The notes under the pieces are model-generated. The model was not told the DNA's origin. It did no database searches and saw only the letters and a list, made by a program, of their open reading frames with translations. Made by a program: the position numbers and the translations under genes. Below, piece by piece: positions 15,698 to 22,822 of a DNA stretch of 25,712 nt. This DNA comes from a virus: positions 1 to 25,712 of IMG/VR virus record IMGVR_UViG_3300034198_015474; one strand, 5' to 3'. The stretch's first letter is position 1. Each line of letters starts with the position of its first letter.

Positions 15698-17505
15698 AAA
15701 GCGTTATTTTTAATAGTGTTAAAATACAAAATTTTCTTTCCGTAGGAGAAGATCCTCTAGAGATATCTTTTCAAAAAGGTGTTAACCTTATTACTGGAGA
15801 AAATCGAGATAAGGGAGGTCGTAATGGTGTAGGTAAAAGCACTGTGATTGAATCTTTATATTGGTGTTTATTTGGAGTCACCATGAGAGATATTAAAAAA
15901 GATAAAATTATACACCATCAAACTAAAAAAGGTTGTGAAGTGATTTTAAGTTTTAATATTTTTAATGGCAGTCAAACTATTCCTTATACTATTAAGAGAT
16001 CATTAGAACCAAGTAAAGTGAGTGTATTTTCTCATGTTGATCAAAAAGATGTAGACATGACGCACTCAACAATGCCAGAGACCAATGAATATATCAAAGA
16101 ATTAATAGGAGCTAATGAAGAGGTATTTCAAAATGCGGTCATTATGACAGCTAATAATACCTTACCTTTCATGGCACAAAAGAAGGTAGACAAAAGAAAA
16201 TTTGTAGAAGGTATTTTAAATTTAGGTATTTTTGGTCAAATGCTTTTACAGGCAAGATCAGATTATAATGATATTAAAAAAGAAAATGATATAATTGGAT
16301 CTAAATTTATAGATCAACAAAGAAATTTAAAACTATATAAGAGCCAAGCAGATAAAAATGAAGAAGTTAAAAATAATAAAATATTAGCTTTAAAAGATAA
16401 AATAGAAGCTAATAACCAAAAGATTAAAAATGTATCGAATCAAGATTCAGTGAATGGAAGAATTAATGATTTGGACAAAGAGATACAGAGTAAAGAATCT
16501 GATCTCGAAGCTCTTGAAGAGGGCTTAAAGAAGGTTAAAAAGTCTACTTCTGATACTAATACAGAACTTTTGCAAATTAATTACGAATCTAAAACTTTAG
16601 AAAAGCAAAAAGAAAAATTAAAAACAGATTCATCTTGTCCTACTTGTAAAAGAAAGTATGATGAAAATGCTAATTTAGAAGATTGTTTAAAAGAAATAGA
16701 AGATAAATTAATACCCCTTCAAGATAAAAAAGAACCTTTGAGAAAGATTCTAGAAGATTTGAATAAAAAAGAAACCAAAGTAGAGTCAGCTATTACATCT
16801 ACTAAACAAAAAATAAAGGCTCTCAATAAAGATAAGGGAGATTTAGCTCTTGCTATACAAGAATTGAGCCAATTAGAAAAAAGAAATGTAGAAATTCTTG
16901 AAGAAATCTCCACACTGAGAAATGAAAAAGATGGTGTATTGGAGCTTATAGATAATGTAGAAACTGAAATTTTAGAATCTGAAAAGCAAATACAAGTAAT
17001 ACAAAAGAAATTAACCATTTTAGACTCAGCCAAATATGTTGTTTCGGAAGAAGGCGTAAAGACATACATTATTAAAAAGATGTTAAATCTTTTAAATTCT
17101 AGACTTAATCATTATTTACAAATTCTAGAAGCTCCTTGTAAGTGTGAATTTAATGAAGTATTTGAAGAGTCTATATATAATGATCAAGGCAAAGAATGTT
17201 CTTACTTTAATTTTAGTGGTGGAGAGCGTAAAAGAATTGATTTAGCTATTCTTTTTATGTTTCAAGATGTATTAAGAACACAAACCGGGACATCCTTTTC
17301 TCTTAGTATGTATGATGAATTATTAGATTCTGCAGTAGATGAGAAGGGAGCAGAAAAGATATTGGAAATTTTAAAAACAAGAGTTGAAGACTATGACGAA
17401 AGTGTTTATATAGTCTCTCACAACAAATCCGTTATCAAGAACGGGTTAGATAACATCATTCAATTAGAAAAGATAAATGGTAAAACAAGGTTGATGTTAG
17501 TTTAA
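15694..17505 (+). CDS. 46: gp46-like recombination nuclease ATPase (SbcC/Rad50 family)
   Basis: 603 aa; T4 gp46 is about 560 aa. Parts in order: Walker A NGVGKST, preceded by an extra ENRDKGG-type loop not seen in T4 (T4 reads ITGRNGGGKST); a LPFMAQKKVDKRKFVEGIL block matching T4's TPFMGLSTPARRKLVEDLL; a long coiled coil; a zinc hook C-P-T-C near residue 315; a second coiled coil; signature FSGGERKRIDLAILF; Walker B-like SLSMYDELLDSAVDEKG; and a late SHNKS His-loop. It pairs with gp47 to process DNA ends during recombination-dependent replication. The start overlaps the epimerase stop (ATGA), so gp46 may depend on the cargo transcript. The gp47 partner is 14 kb upstream. Confidence 0.95.
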   Translation: MKSVIFNSVKIQNFLSVGEDPLEISFQKGVNLITGENRDKGGRNGVGKSTVIESLYWCLFGVTMRDIKKDKIIHHQTKKGCEVILSFNIFNGSQTIPYTIKRSLEPSKVSVFSHVDQKDVDMTHSTMPETNEYIKELIGANEEVFQNAVIMTANNTLPFMAQKKVDKRKFVEGILNLGIFGQMLLQARSDYNDIKKENDIIGSKFIDQQRNLKLYKSQADKNEEVKNNKILALKDKIEANNQKIKNVSNQDSVNGRINDLDKEIQSKESDLEALEEGLKKVKKSTSDTNTELLQINYESKTLEKQKEKLKTDSSCPTCKRKYDENANLEDCLKEIEDKLIPLQDKKEPLRKILEDLNKKETKVESAITSTKQKIKALNKDKGDLALAIQELSQLEKRNVEILEEISTLRNEKDGVLELIDNVETEILESEKQIQVIQKKLTILDSAKYVVSEEGVKTYIIKKMLNLLNSRLNHYLQILEAPCKCEFNEVFEESIYNDQGKECSYFNFSGGERKRIDLAILFMFQDVLRTQTGTSFSLSMYDELLDSAVDEKGAEKILEILKTRVEDYDESVYIVSHNKSVIKNGLDNIIQLEKINGKTRLMLV

Positions 17506-17507
17506 AA

Positions 17508-17513
17508 TATACT
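17508..17513 (+). promoter_or_regulatory. Possible -10 box before queE
   Basis: TATACT ends 5 nt before the ATG at 17519 and 11 nt before the alternative in-frame ATG at 17525. No good -35 hexamer at 16-18 bp is seen. It is included because most other gap-separated genes in this window have a TATAAT-like box in the same place. If used, transcription would start at about 17520, which would favour the ATG at 17525 as the true start. Confidence 0.3.
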
Positions 17514-17518
17514 AAAAT

Positions 17519-18289
17519 ATGACAATGAATTCTTTAATTGACATTAACCAAGAAACCTTATTCCTATCAGATGATAAAGTATTTTATACCATAGAAGGAG
17601 AAGGAGAATATGTAGGCGTACCTTCGGTCTTTATGCGTATGTCTATGTGTAATCTTACATGCATTGGTTTTGCTTCAGAGGATTCTCCTAACGGATGTGA
17701 TTCATTTATTTCTTGGTCTGTAAAGAACAAGATGACATTTGCTGAAATCTTCCAACTTATGGAAGATAATAACTATATAGAACATCTTCGTAATGGAGCA
17801 ATTCTAAAGCTTACAGGAGGAGAACCTCTTATTCAGCAAAATCAATTAATCAAATTTATTAGATCCTTTATAGCGAGATATGAAATTGTGCCTCGCATAG
17901 ATTTTGAAACTAATGCTACACTAACACCAGCTCCAGAGTGGAAAGCTTTTGGGGCTACATTTACTACATCTCCCAAGCTTCGTTCAAATGGTGATCCTGA
18001 AGATAAGACTTATAAGCCAGAAGTTCTTAAATGGCATGTAAGCAATGGATCAGGATTTAAGTTTGTTATTAATGTTGCAGAAGACATTGAAGAGATTTGG
18101 GAGAAATATGTTAAAGATAACAATGGTATTAATATACCACTTAATCGCATTTGGTTTATGCCTTGCTGTGGTTCTAGAGAGGAGCATGTAGAAAGAGCAC
18201 CAGCAGTAGCAGAGTATGCTAAGGCAATGCATGTTAATTTTAGCCCAAGATTACAATTGTTAATTTGGAACAAAGCTCTTAAAGTTTAA
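17519..18289 (+). CDS. queE: QueE-like radical SAM enzyme (7-carboxy-7-deazaguanine synthase)
   Basis: 256 aa (254 if the ATG at 17525 is used). FYTIEGEGEYVGVPSVFMRM (22-41) is the QueE substrate-binding start, KLTGGEPLIQQ (97-107) the SAM-binding GGEP motif, and DFETNAT the next conserved strand. The iron-sulfur cysteines are C44, C48 and C60, a CX3CX11C spacing instead of the standard radical SAM CX3CX2C: a 9-residue insert (FASEDSPNG region) lies before the last Cys. QueE makes the 7-deazaguanine precursor CDG. With the DpdA-like gene at 22823 it suggests deazaguanine DNA modification; queC, queD and folE are not in the window. Function could also be another radical SAM reaction. Confidence 0.75.
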   Translation: MTMNSLIDINQETLFLSDDKVFYTIEGEGEYVGVPSVFMRMSMCNLTCIGFASEDSPNGCDSFISWSVKNKMTFAEIFQLMEDNNYIEHLRNGAILKLTGGEPLIQQNQLIKFIRSFIARYEIVPRIDFETNATLTPAPEWKAFGATFTTSPKLRSNGDPEDKTYKPEVLKWHVSNGSGFKFVINVAEDIEEIWEKYVKDNNGINIPLNRIWFMPCCGSREEHVERAPAVAEYAKAMHVNFSPRLQLLIWNKALKV

Positions 18290-18322
18290 TTGCCTTTTAA
18301 CAATAGTTTATAAATTTAATAT
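18290..18322 (+). promoter_or_regulatory. Promoter-like site, near-leaderless start
   Basis: TATAAATT (18309-18316) lies 6 nt before the ATG at 18323 and is the closest match in the window to the T4 late promoter octamer TATAAATA. A TTGCCT hexamer at 18290-18295 is only 13 bp upstream of TATAAA, too close for a normal sigma70 spacer. A late, gp55-type promoter is therefore the better reading here, with transcription starting at or just before the ATG. Confidence 0.5.
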
Positions 18323-19639
18323 ATGGCTTTAAAAATAAAGACTCCAGAGATCTCTCAACCTATAGACACTAAAAATAAAATTGTGTTTGAATATAAAGCT
18401 ATTAATGGTGGCTTCCCTCACAATCCACCAGCTCTTCCTCCTGGAATGCCTTCATACTCTTATGTAGCTATTAATCCAGTACAGGTTCCTGGACCACCAC
18501 CATTAGAGATGCCAGAAACCAGTTTACCAAGAGCTTTAAACTACTATGCAGATTACGGTGGTTGTGGTTTCTGGAGAATGATTTGGCCAGAATTTGCTTT
18601 GAATCAATATCAGAAAGCTTGTATTTCCGGTTTGACATGCATGGTAATGGATATTCGTTTTTATCAAGGCATTAAAGCTATTAGAATGCAAAGACAGGCT
18701 ACGCCAATGCAGAAGCAGTTTATTACAGAACTTAAAAAGGCTAGTAAAGAAATGGGATTCCGTTTGCTTTATGAAGTGGATGATATTGTTTTTAAAGATG
18801 ATATCCCAGATTATAATAGATGCAAAGATGCATTTGTAGATGAAAGTATTGTTAATAGTATATTGGGTATTATGGAAATGATGGATGAAATAACCGTCAC
18901 ATGCCAATACATGAAAGATTATTACATCAATAAGACAGGTAATAAAAAGATTACAGTTATTCCAAATTATGCTCCTAAGTCTTGGCTTGATAGATTTTAT
19001 AATAAACAATACGTTATTGATCTTTACGAAAAGAACAAAAAGCGTCCTAGAGTTCTTTATGCTGGGTCTGGCACTCACATTGATGTAATCAATAGAACAG
19101 GAATGAATGATGATTTTGCTCATGTAGTACAGGAAATCATCAAGGCTCGTAAGAAATTTAAATTTGTTTGGAAAGGATGTTATCCATTAGCATTGAAGCC
19201 ATATATTGACAATGGAGAAATGGAATACATTGATTGGTCAGCTCTTCCAGATTATCCACAAGGTATCTATGATGCTAAGTGCAATGTATCATTTGCAGCT
19301 TTACAAGACAATGTATTTAATAAGTCTAAGAGCAATATTAAGATGATTGAAGCAGGAGCATTTGGTATGCCAGGAGCTTTCCAAGATATTTGCACTTATG
19401 AAGGTGCTGATATTAGCTTTAAAAATGGATCAGATCTTATTCAACAATTAGAATACATTACTTCAGATTTTGATCGTTATATGAACCTTTCAGATAAGGG
19501 TCGTAAATTTGCTGAGGGTCTTTGGTTAGAAGATCACTTAGATGAATATGAGGCTTTATACTTTACAGAATGGGGTTCGGAAGAGAGAAATAAGAAGAGT
19601 CCTATATTGATTGCTAATAATTTGGATCAAAAGGTGTAA
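18323..19639 (+). CDS. GT-B-type glycosyltransferase-like protein in the replication block
   Basis: 438 aa. The N-terminus (about residues 30-70) is proline-rich (PHNPPALPPGMPS, VPGPPPLEMP). A YADYGGCGFWRMIWP segment follows, then LLYEVDDIVFKDDIPDYN (about 153-170) and ITVTCQYMKDYY. The C-terminal domain has the GT4-like layout: RVLYAGSGTHID, FKFVWKGCYP, a YDAKCNVSFAAL strand, and NIKMIEAGAFGMPGAFQD in the place of the donor-binding E-A-x-x-x-G-x-P loop. It lies between queE and the polymerase, far from the other transferases, behind its own promoter-like site. It may glycosylate DNA or a virion protein; nothing in the sequence decides between them. Confidence 0.6.
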   Translation: MALKIKTPEISQPIDTKNKIVFEYKAINGGFPHNPPALPPGMPSYSYVAINPVQVPGPPPLEMPETSLPRALNYYADYGGCGFWRMIWPEFALNQYQKACISGLTCMVMDIRFYQGIKAIRMQRQATPMQKQFITELKKASKEMGFRLLYEVDDIVFKDDIPDYNRCKDAFVDESIVNSILGIMEMMDEITVTCQYMKDYYINKTGNKKITVIPNYAPKSWLDRFYNKQYVIDLYEKNKKRPRVLYAGSGTHIDVINRTGMNDDFAHVVQEIIKARKKFKFVWKGCYPLALKPYIDNGEMEYIDWSALPDYPQGIYDAKCNVSFAALQDNVFNKSKSNIKMIEAGAFGMPGAFQDICTYEGADISFKNGSDLIQQLEYITSDFDRYMNLSDKGRKFAEGLWLEDHLDEYEALYFTEWGSEERNKKSPILIANNLDQKV

Positions 19640-19660
19640 GATTTTTCTTGGTTTTCCTCT

Positions 19661-19668
19661 TATTATAT
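19661..19668 (+). promoter_or_regulatory. Possible promoter -10/late box
   Basis: TATTATAT occupies 19661-19668, 14 nt before the ATG at 19683. This is farther from the start codon than the other boxes in the window, giving a leader of about 8 nt. TTGGTT at 19648 is too close to serve as a -35. An upstream ATG at 19679 opens only a 3-codon frame (M-Y-E-stop) overlapping the real start. Confidence 0.35.
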
Positions 19669-19682
19669 CATACTATTAATGT

Positions 19683-20219
19683 ATGAGTAATACATTAGAC
19701 CTTCGTCAAAATAAAAAAGTATCCATGAATCGACAGCCTTTACAGGAGTCGCCATTCTTTTCTACGAGGGGTGTAAATGTAAAATGGCCTACCTTGCGTA
19801 AGGTCTATATGAATGATAATAATGTCAAAGCATTAAAGGATCATACAACATCCAAAGGTCGTTCTATTATCTTTTTAGATGGAGAATACATTACTAAATT
19901 GAATCGTTATGTAGGCAAGGCTCCAGAAGAAAGAGCAGTTTTCTTTGAATATATGGTTAAAGATAAAGAGCTTAAGGGAGCTATCTTTCTTCTTTGTTGG
20001 ATTGGTAATTTTCATAATGGGTGTATCTTTCATGCTGCTCCTCAATATCCTCAAATGAATTGTTGGATTGATACATTAGGATTTGAGAAAGCTACAAATT
20101 TCTTTGAGCGTAAAGCTTTTGATTTGTATAAAACCGTTTCAGATATTCTCCATGAAGGTAATCCTATTATAGATGAAGAAGTAAAAGAATTTATTGAAAA
20201 TGGTATTAAGGTAGTATAA
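19683..20219 (+). CDS. Hypothetical phage protein
   Basis: 178 aa; not recognised. It has no signal peptide or membrane helix, although GAIFLLCWIGNFHNGCIFHA (residues 99-118) is a hydrophobic, Cys/His-containing stretch. Residues 58-75 (KGRSIIFLDGEYITKLNRYV) look like mixed alpha/beta. The C-terminal 50 residues are charged and likely helical (FFERKAFDLYKTVSDIL). Codon use resembles the replication genes rather than the very A/T-rich cargo. It ends 9 bp before the polymerase start, and the polymerase promoter lies inside its last codons, so it probably belongs to the replication module. Confidence 0.7.
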   Translation: MSNTLDLRQNKKVSMNRQPLQESPFFSTRGVNVKWPTLRKVYMNDNNVKALKDHTTSKGRSIIFLDGEYITKLNRYVGKAPEERAVFFEYMVKDKELKGAIFLLCWIGNFHNGCIFHAAPQYPQMNCWIDTLGFEKATNFFERKAFDLYKTVSDILHEGNPIIDEEVKEFIENGIKVV

Positions 20220-20222
20220 TAT
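20194..20222 (+). promoter_or_regulatory. Promoter for DNA polymerase, leaderless start
   Basis: TTGAAA (20194-20199), a 15-bp spacer and TATAAT (20215-20220), extended as TATAATAT to 20222. The polymerase ATG at 20229 is 8 nt after the hexamer. The box overlaps the last codons and stop of the upstream gene. It can be read as sigma70-like or as a variant of the T4 late octamer. Confidence 0.55.
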
Positions 20223-20228
20223 CTTAAT

Positions 20229-22457
20229 ATGGCGTGGAGAAATATTTTCTATGATGGAAGACAAGGAGTCATTCATCTCTGGACGTGGGATGAGAATGGT
20301 AATAGGATTAAGCTTGTGGCTGATTATGAGCCTCATTTGTATATTGAGTCTTCTTCAGCTCATGATGCTACTTCGATCTTTAACACACCATTAAAGAAGG
20401 TTAAATTTAAAAATCAATTTGATAGAAGTAAATTTGTAAATGAAACTCCTATAAAAAGATTGTTTCATAATCTTAGTTGCGAACAAGATTTCTTATTATC
20501 TACATATAAAGATGATGTTAACAAGATCGACTTTGGTTTAAATCCACTTAAGGTTTACTTTTTGGATATTGAAACCTATTCACCTAATGAGTTTCCGGTA
20601 CCAGAATTAGCTAAAGATCCTATTAATCTTATTACTCTTTATGATAGCATAAAGCAAAAATATTATTCTTTTGGCATCAAGCCTTATACTCCTACGGATA
20701 AAGATGTAACTTATTTTTATTATCCTACAGAGACAGCGATGCTTAAAGGATTTATAGAATTCTGGGAGAAGGATCCTCCAGATATTCTTAGTACTTGGAA
20801 TGGTGAAGGATTTGATATTCCTTATATTATGAATCGTCTTCATAATCTTTTTGGTGAAGAAGATGCTGCGAGGCTTTCACCAGTTAATTCTCTTTATTAT
20901 AGAGAGAATGTAGCCATGAATAAATTCGGCAAGATGATCAATCGTTGGTATATCCGAGGTGTTAGTAACATTGATTATATGGAGGTTTATAAAACCTTTT
21001 CAAGAGGAGAACGTGAATCTTATTCTTTGAATTATGTAGGAGAATATGAATTAAAAGAAGGAAAGATTGACACCGGAGTATCTAACCTGGCTCAATTATC
21101 TGTAGAAGATTGGAGTAAATTTGTAGACTATAATATACAAGACGTAAGAATTCTTGTTAAGTTGGATGAGAAGCTCAAATTTATAAAGCTTGTAAGAACA
21201 CTTTCTTACAAAGGATTTATTCCTTTTGAACAAGCTATGGGTAAGGTATCTATGATTACCGGAGCTGTAGCACATCAAGCAGCTATTCAAGGTTATGTTA
21301 TTCCTACATTTAAGAACGATGGCGTAAGAGATGAATATGTAGGAGGTTACGTCCACGAGCCAGAGAGAGGGTTAAGTAAGTCTGTTGTTAGTTATGATGC
21401 AAACAGTCTATATCCTAATACTATTATTACTCTTAATATATCTCCTGAGACAAAAATAGGTAAAATATCTACTATTGAAGACAAGCAATACACTATAAAA
21501 TTGGCTAATGAGAAGACTGTAACTCTTTCAGAAGAGAAGTTTAATAAGCTTGTCCAAAAAGAAAATCTTTCAATATCCAAATATAACGTATTATATACAC
21601 AAAAGTTTAAAGGAGTCATTCCTAACCTCATTGATCGCTTGTATAAAGAGCGTGTTGATGCAAAGAATGAAATGATTAAAAGAGAAAAATCTTTATCTTC
21701 CATCAAAGATAAAAAAGAAAAAGACAAAGTAGAACAAGAGATTCTTAATCTAGATACTCAACAGAATGTTTATAAGCTCGTATTGAATTCTATCTATGGA
21801 GTATTTGCACAAAAGTATTCACCTCTTTTTGATATAGACCACTCCGCTAGTATTACATTGACCGGTCAGTCTGTAGTTAAACAAGCAGCAGAGATTGTTT
21901 ATGATTATGCAATTAAGAAAGGATGTAAAGTAGAAAAGGAAAAGATATATCTTTATGGTGATACAGACTCAGCATATTTTTCTATTCAACCAGTTCTTAC
22001 TCATTTAGGTATTGATTTGGTTAAAGATGGTAAACTAACAGAAGAAGCAAGAAATGTAACCAAAGAAATTGACAATTATCTTAATACAGAAATTCTTGTT
22101 TGGGCTAGAGAACAATTAAAATCATCAGATCCACGATTTGTTTTCAAGCAAGAGACTATTTGTGATGTAGGATTGTTTATGGAAAAGAAAAGATATATTC
22201 TTCATATTCTAGATAAAGAAGGTTATACTCCAAAAGATCCATTTAAATATGTCGGTGTAGAAGTAGCACGCTCATCTATTTCTAATGAAGTTAAAGGTTT
22301 AATTAAAAATGTAATTGAACTTGCAATGCTTTCAGAAGATAAAAAGAAGTCTAATGAAATCTTTAGAGAGGCTTATGAAAGTTTTAAAGAAATGAAAGCA
22401 GAAGAACTTGCTATCAGAAGTAAAATTTCAGATATAGAAAAACAAGAAGCTAAATAG
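20229..22457 (+). CDS. 43: gp43-like family B DNA polymerase (exonuclease and palm; 5' part of a frameshifted gene)
   Basis: 742 codons before a TAG. Proofreading motifs: Exo I FLDIETYS (D113, E115), Exo II TWNGEGFDIPYI, Exo III YNIQDVRILV. Polymerase motifs: A YDANSLYPN (D390), B KLVLNSIYG (K516-G524), C YGDTDS (576-581; D578, D580). So exonuclease, fingers and palm are complete, but the thumb end and the clamp-binding tail are missing. Both are found just downstream in another frame (22454-22804); joined length would be about 859 aa against 898 for T4 gp43. The cut falls after ISDIEKQEAK, in a poorly conserved linker just before the conserved GTPIH block. It replicates the phage genome with the sliding clamp. 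Confidence 0.95.
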   Translation: MAWRNIFYDGRQGVIHLWTWDENGNRIKLVADYEPHLYIESSSAHDATSIFNTPLKKVKFKNQFDRSKFVNETPIKRLFHNLSCEQDFLLSTYKDDVNKIDFGLNPLKVYFLDIETYSPNEFPVPELAKDPINLITLYDSIKQKYYSFGIKPYTPTDKDVTYFYYPTETAMLKGFIEFWEKDPPDILSTWNGEGFDIPYIMNRLHNLFGEEDAARLSPVNSLYYRENVAMNKFGKMINRWYIRGVSNIDYMEVYKTFSRGERESYSLNYVGEYELKEGKIDTGVSNLAQLSVEDWSKFVDYNIQDVRILVKLDEKLKFIKLVRTLSYKGFIPFEQAMGKVSMITGAVAHQAAIQGYVIPTFKNDGVRDEYVGGYVHEPERGLSKSVVSYDANSLYPNTIITLNISPETKIGKISTIEDKQYTIKLANEKTVTLSEEKFNKLVQKENLSISKYNVLYTQKFKGVIPNLIDRLYKERVDAKNEMIKREKSLSSIKDKKEKDKVEQEILNLDTQQNVYKLVLNSIYGVFAQKYSPLFDIDHSASITLTGQSVVKQAAEIVYDYAIKKGCKVEKEKIYLYGDTDSAYFSIQPVLTHLGIDLVKDGKLTEEARNVTKEIDNYLNTEILVWAREQLKSSDPRFVFKQETICDVGLFMEKKRYILHILDKEGYTPKDPFKYVGVEVARSSISNEVKGLIKNVIELAMLSEDKKKSNEIFREAYESFKEMKAEELAIRSKISDIEKQEAK

Positions 22458-22804
22458 ATAAGGATGGCAAGATTGGTAAGGGTACACCTATTCATGCTAA
22501 GGCAGCAATACATTATAACAATCTATTAAAACATTATGGAATAGATCATTTGTACGAATCTATTCCAAGTGGTATGAAGATGAAATATTTCTATGCGGCT
22601 AAAAACCCTTTTAACTATAAGGTCATGGCATTTATGGATCACTATCCTGTAGAACTCAATGAGCATATTAAAATTAACCACCAAGTCATGTTTGACAAGA
22701 TAGTATCTCCACCAATTCAGAGAGTTTATGACTGTATTGGATGGGATTTACCTACAATGGGAGCAGAAACACAGACAGATCTATTTGATTTGTTAGGTTT
22801 ATAG
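22454..22804 (+). CDS. 43: C-terminal thumb/clamp-binding part of gp43 in the -1 frame
   Basis: The frame opens right after a TAA at 22451-22453 and runs to TAG at 22802-22804 with no ATG near its beginning; the first possible non-ATG starts are ATA 22454, ATT 22472 (AAGGA 7 nt upstream) or TTG 22550. It encodes DKDGKIGKGTPIHAKAAIHY, then GMKMKYFYAAKNPFNYKVMAF, a MFDKIVSPPIQRVYDCIGWD segment, and the ending TQTDLFDLLGL. These match the T4 gp43 C-terminus in order (KCPFHIRG, REGNPFGDKCIAW, LLEKTFIKPLEG, and a clamp-binding SLFDMFDF tail). One added A in the AAA at 22452-22454 would fuse both parts without loss of residues. It is thus either a sequencing/assembly error, a real frameshift mutation, or a naturally split polymerase. 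Confidence 0.8.
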   Translation: MDKDGKIGKGTPIHAKAAIHYNNLLKHYGIDHLYESIPSGMKMKYFYAAKNPFNYKVMAFMDHYPVELNEHIKINHQVMFDKIVSPPIQRVYDCIGWDLPTMGAETQTDLFDLLGL

Positions 22805-22814
22805 TATATAATTT
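22785..22814 (+). promoter_or_regulatory. Sigma70-like promoter before the DpdA-like gene
   Basis: TTGATT (22785-22790), a spacer of exactly 16 bp, then TATAAT (22807-22812) within TATATAATTT. The ATG at 22823 is 10 nt after the hexamer, giving a predicted leader of 0-4 nt. No Shine-Dalgarno is present in front of this gene. Confidence 0.55.
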
Positions 22815-22822
22815 ACAAAATT

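Noticed and set aside
18536-19123. 195-aa reading frame on the - strand
   Set aside because: It lies entirely inside the + strand GT-B gene, is rich in His/Ile/Cys codons as antisense shadows are, and has no family motif. The same applies to the other - strand frames.
19679-19690. ATG at 19679 as a leaderless start
   Set aside because: It opens only three codons before a stop; the real gene begins at 19683.
22437-22460. Programmed -1 ribosomal frameshift in gp43
   Set aside because: The -1 frame has a TAA at 22451, so a slip could occur only on the AAA just before the TAG. No X-XXY-YYZ heptamer is present there, so a missing base or true split is more likely.
22440-22560. Intron or homing endonuclease insertion in gp43
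   Set aside because: The two parts join without missing residues and there is no room for an intron; only a frame change is seen.
22550-22804. A separate 84-aa gene starting at TTG 22550
   Set aside because: The frame is open back to 22454 and the whole stretch matches the C-terminus of gp43, so it is part of the polymerase.
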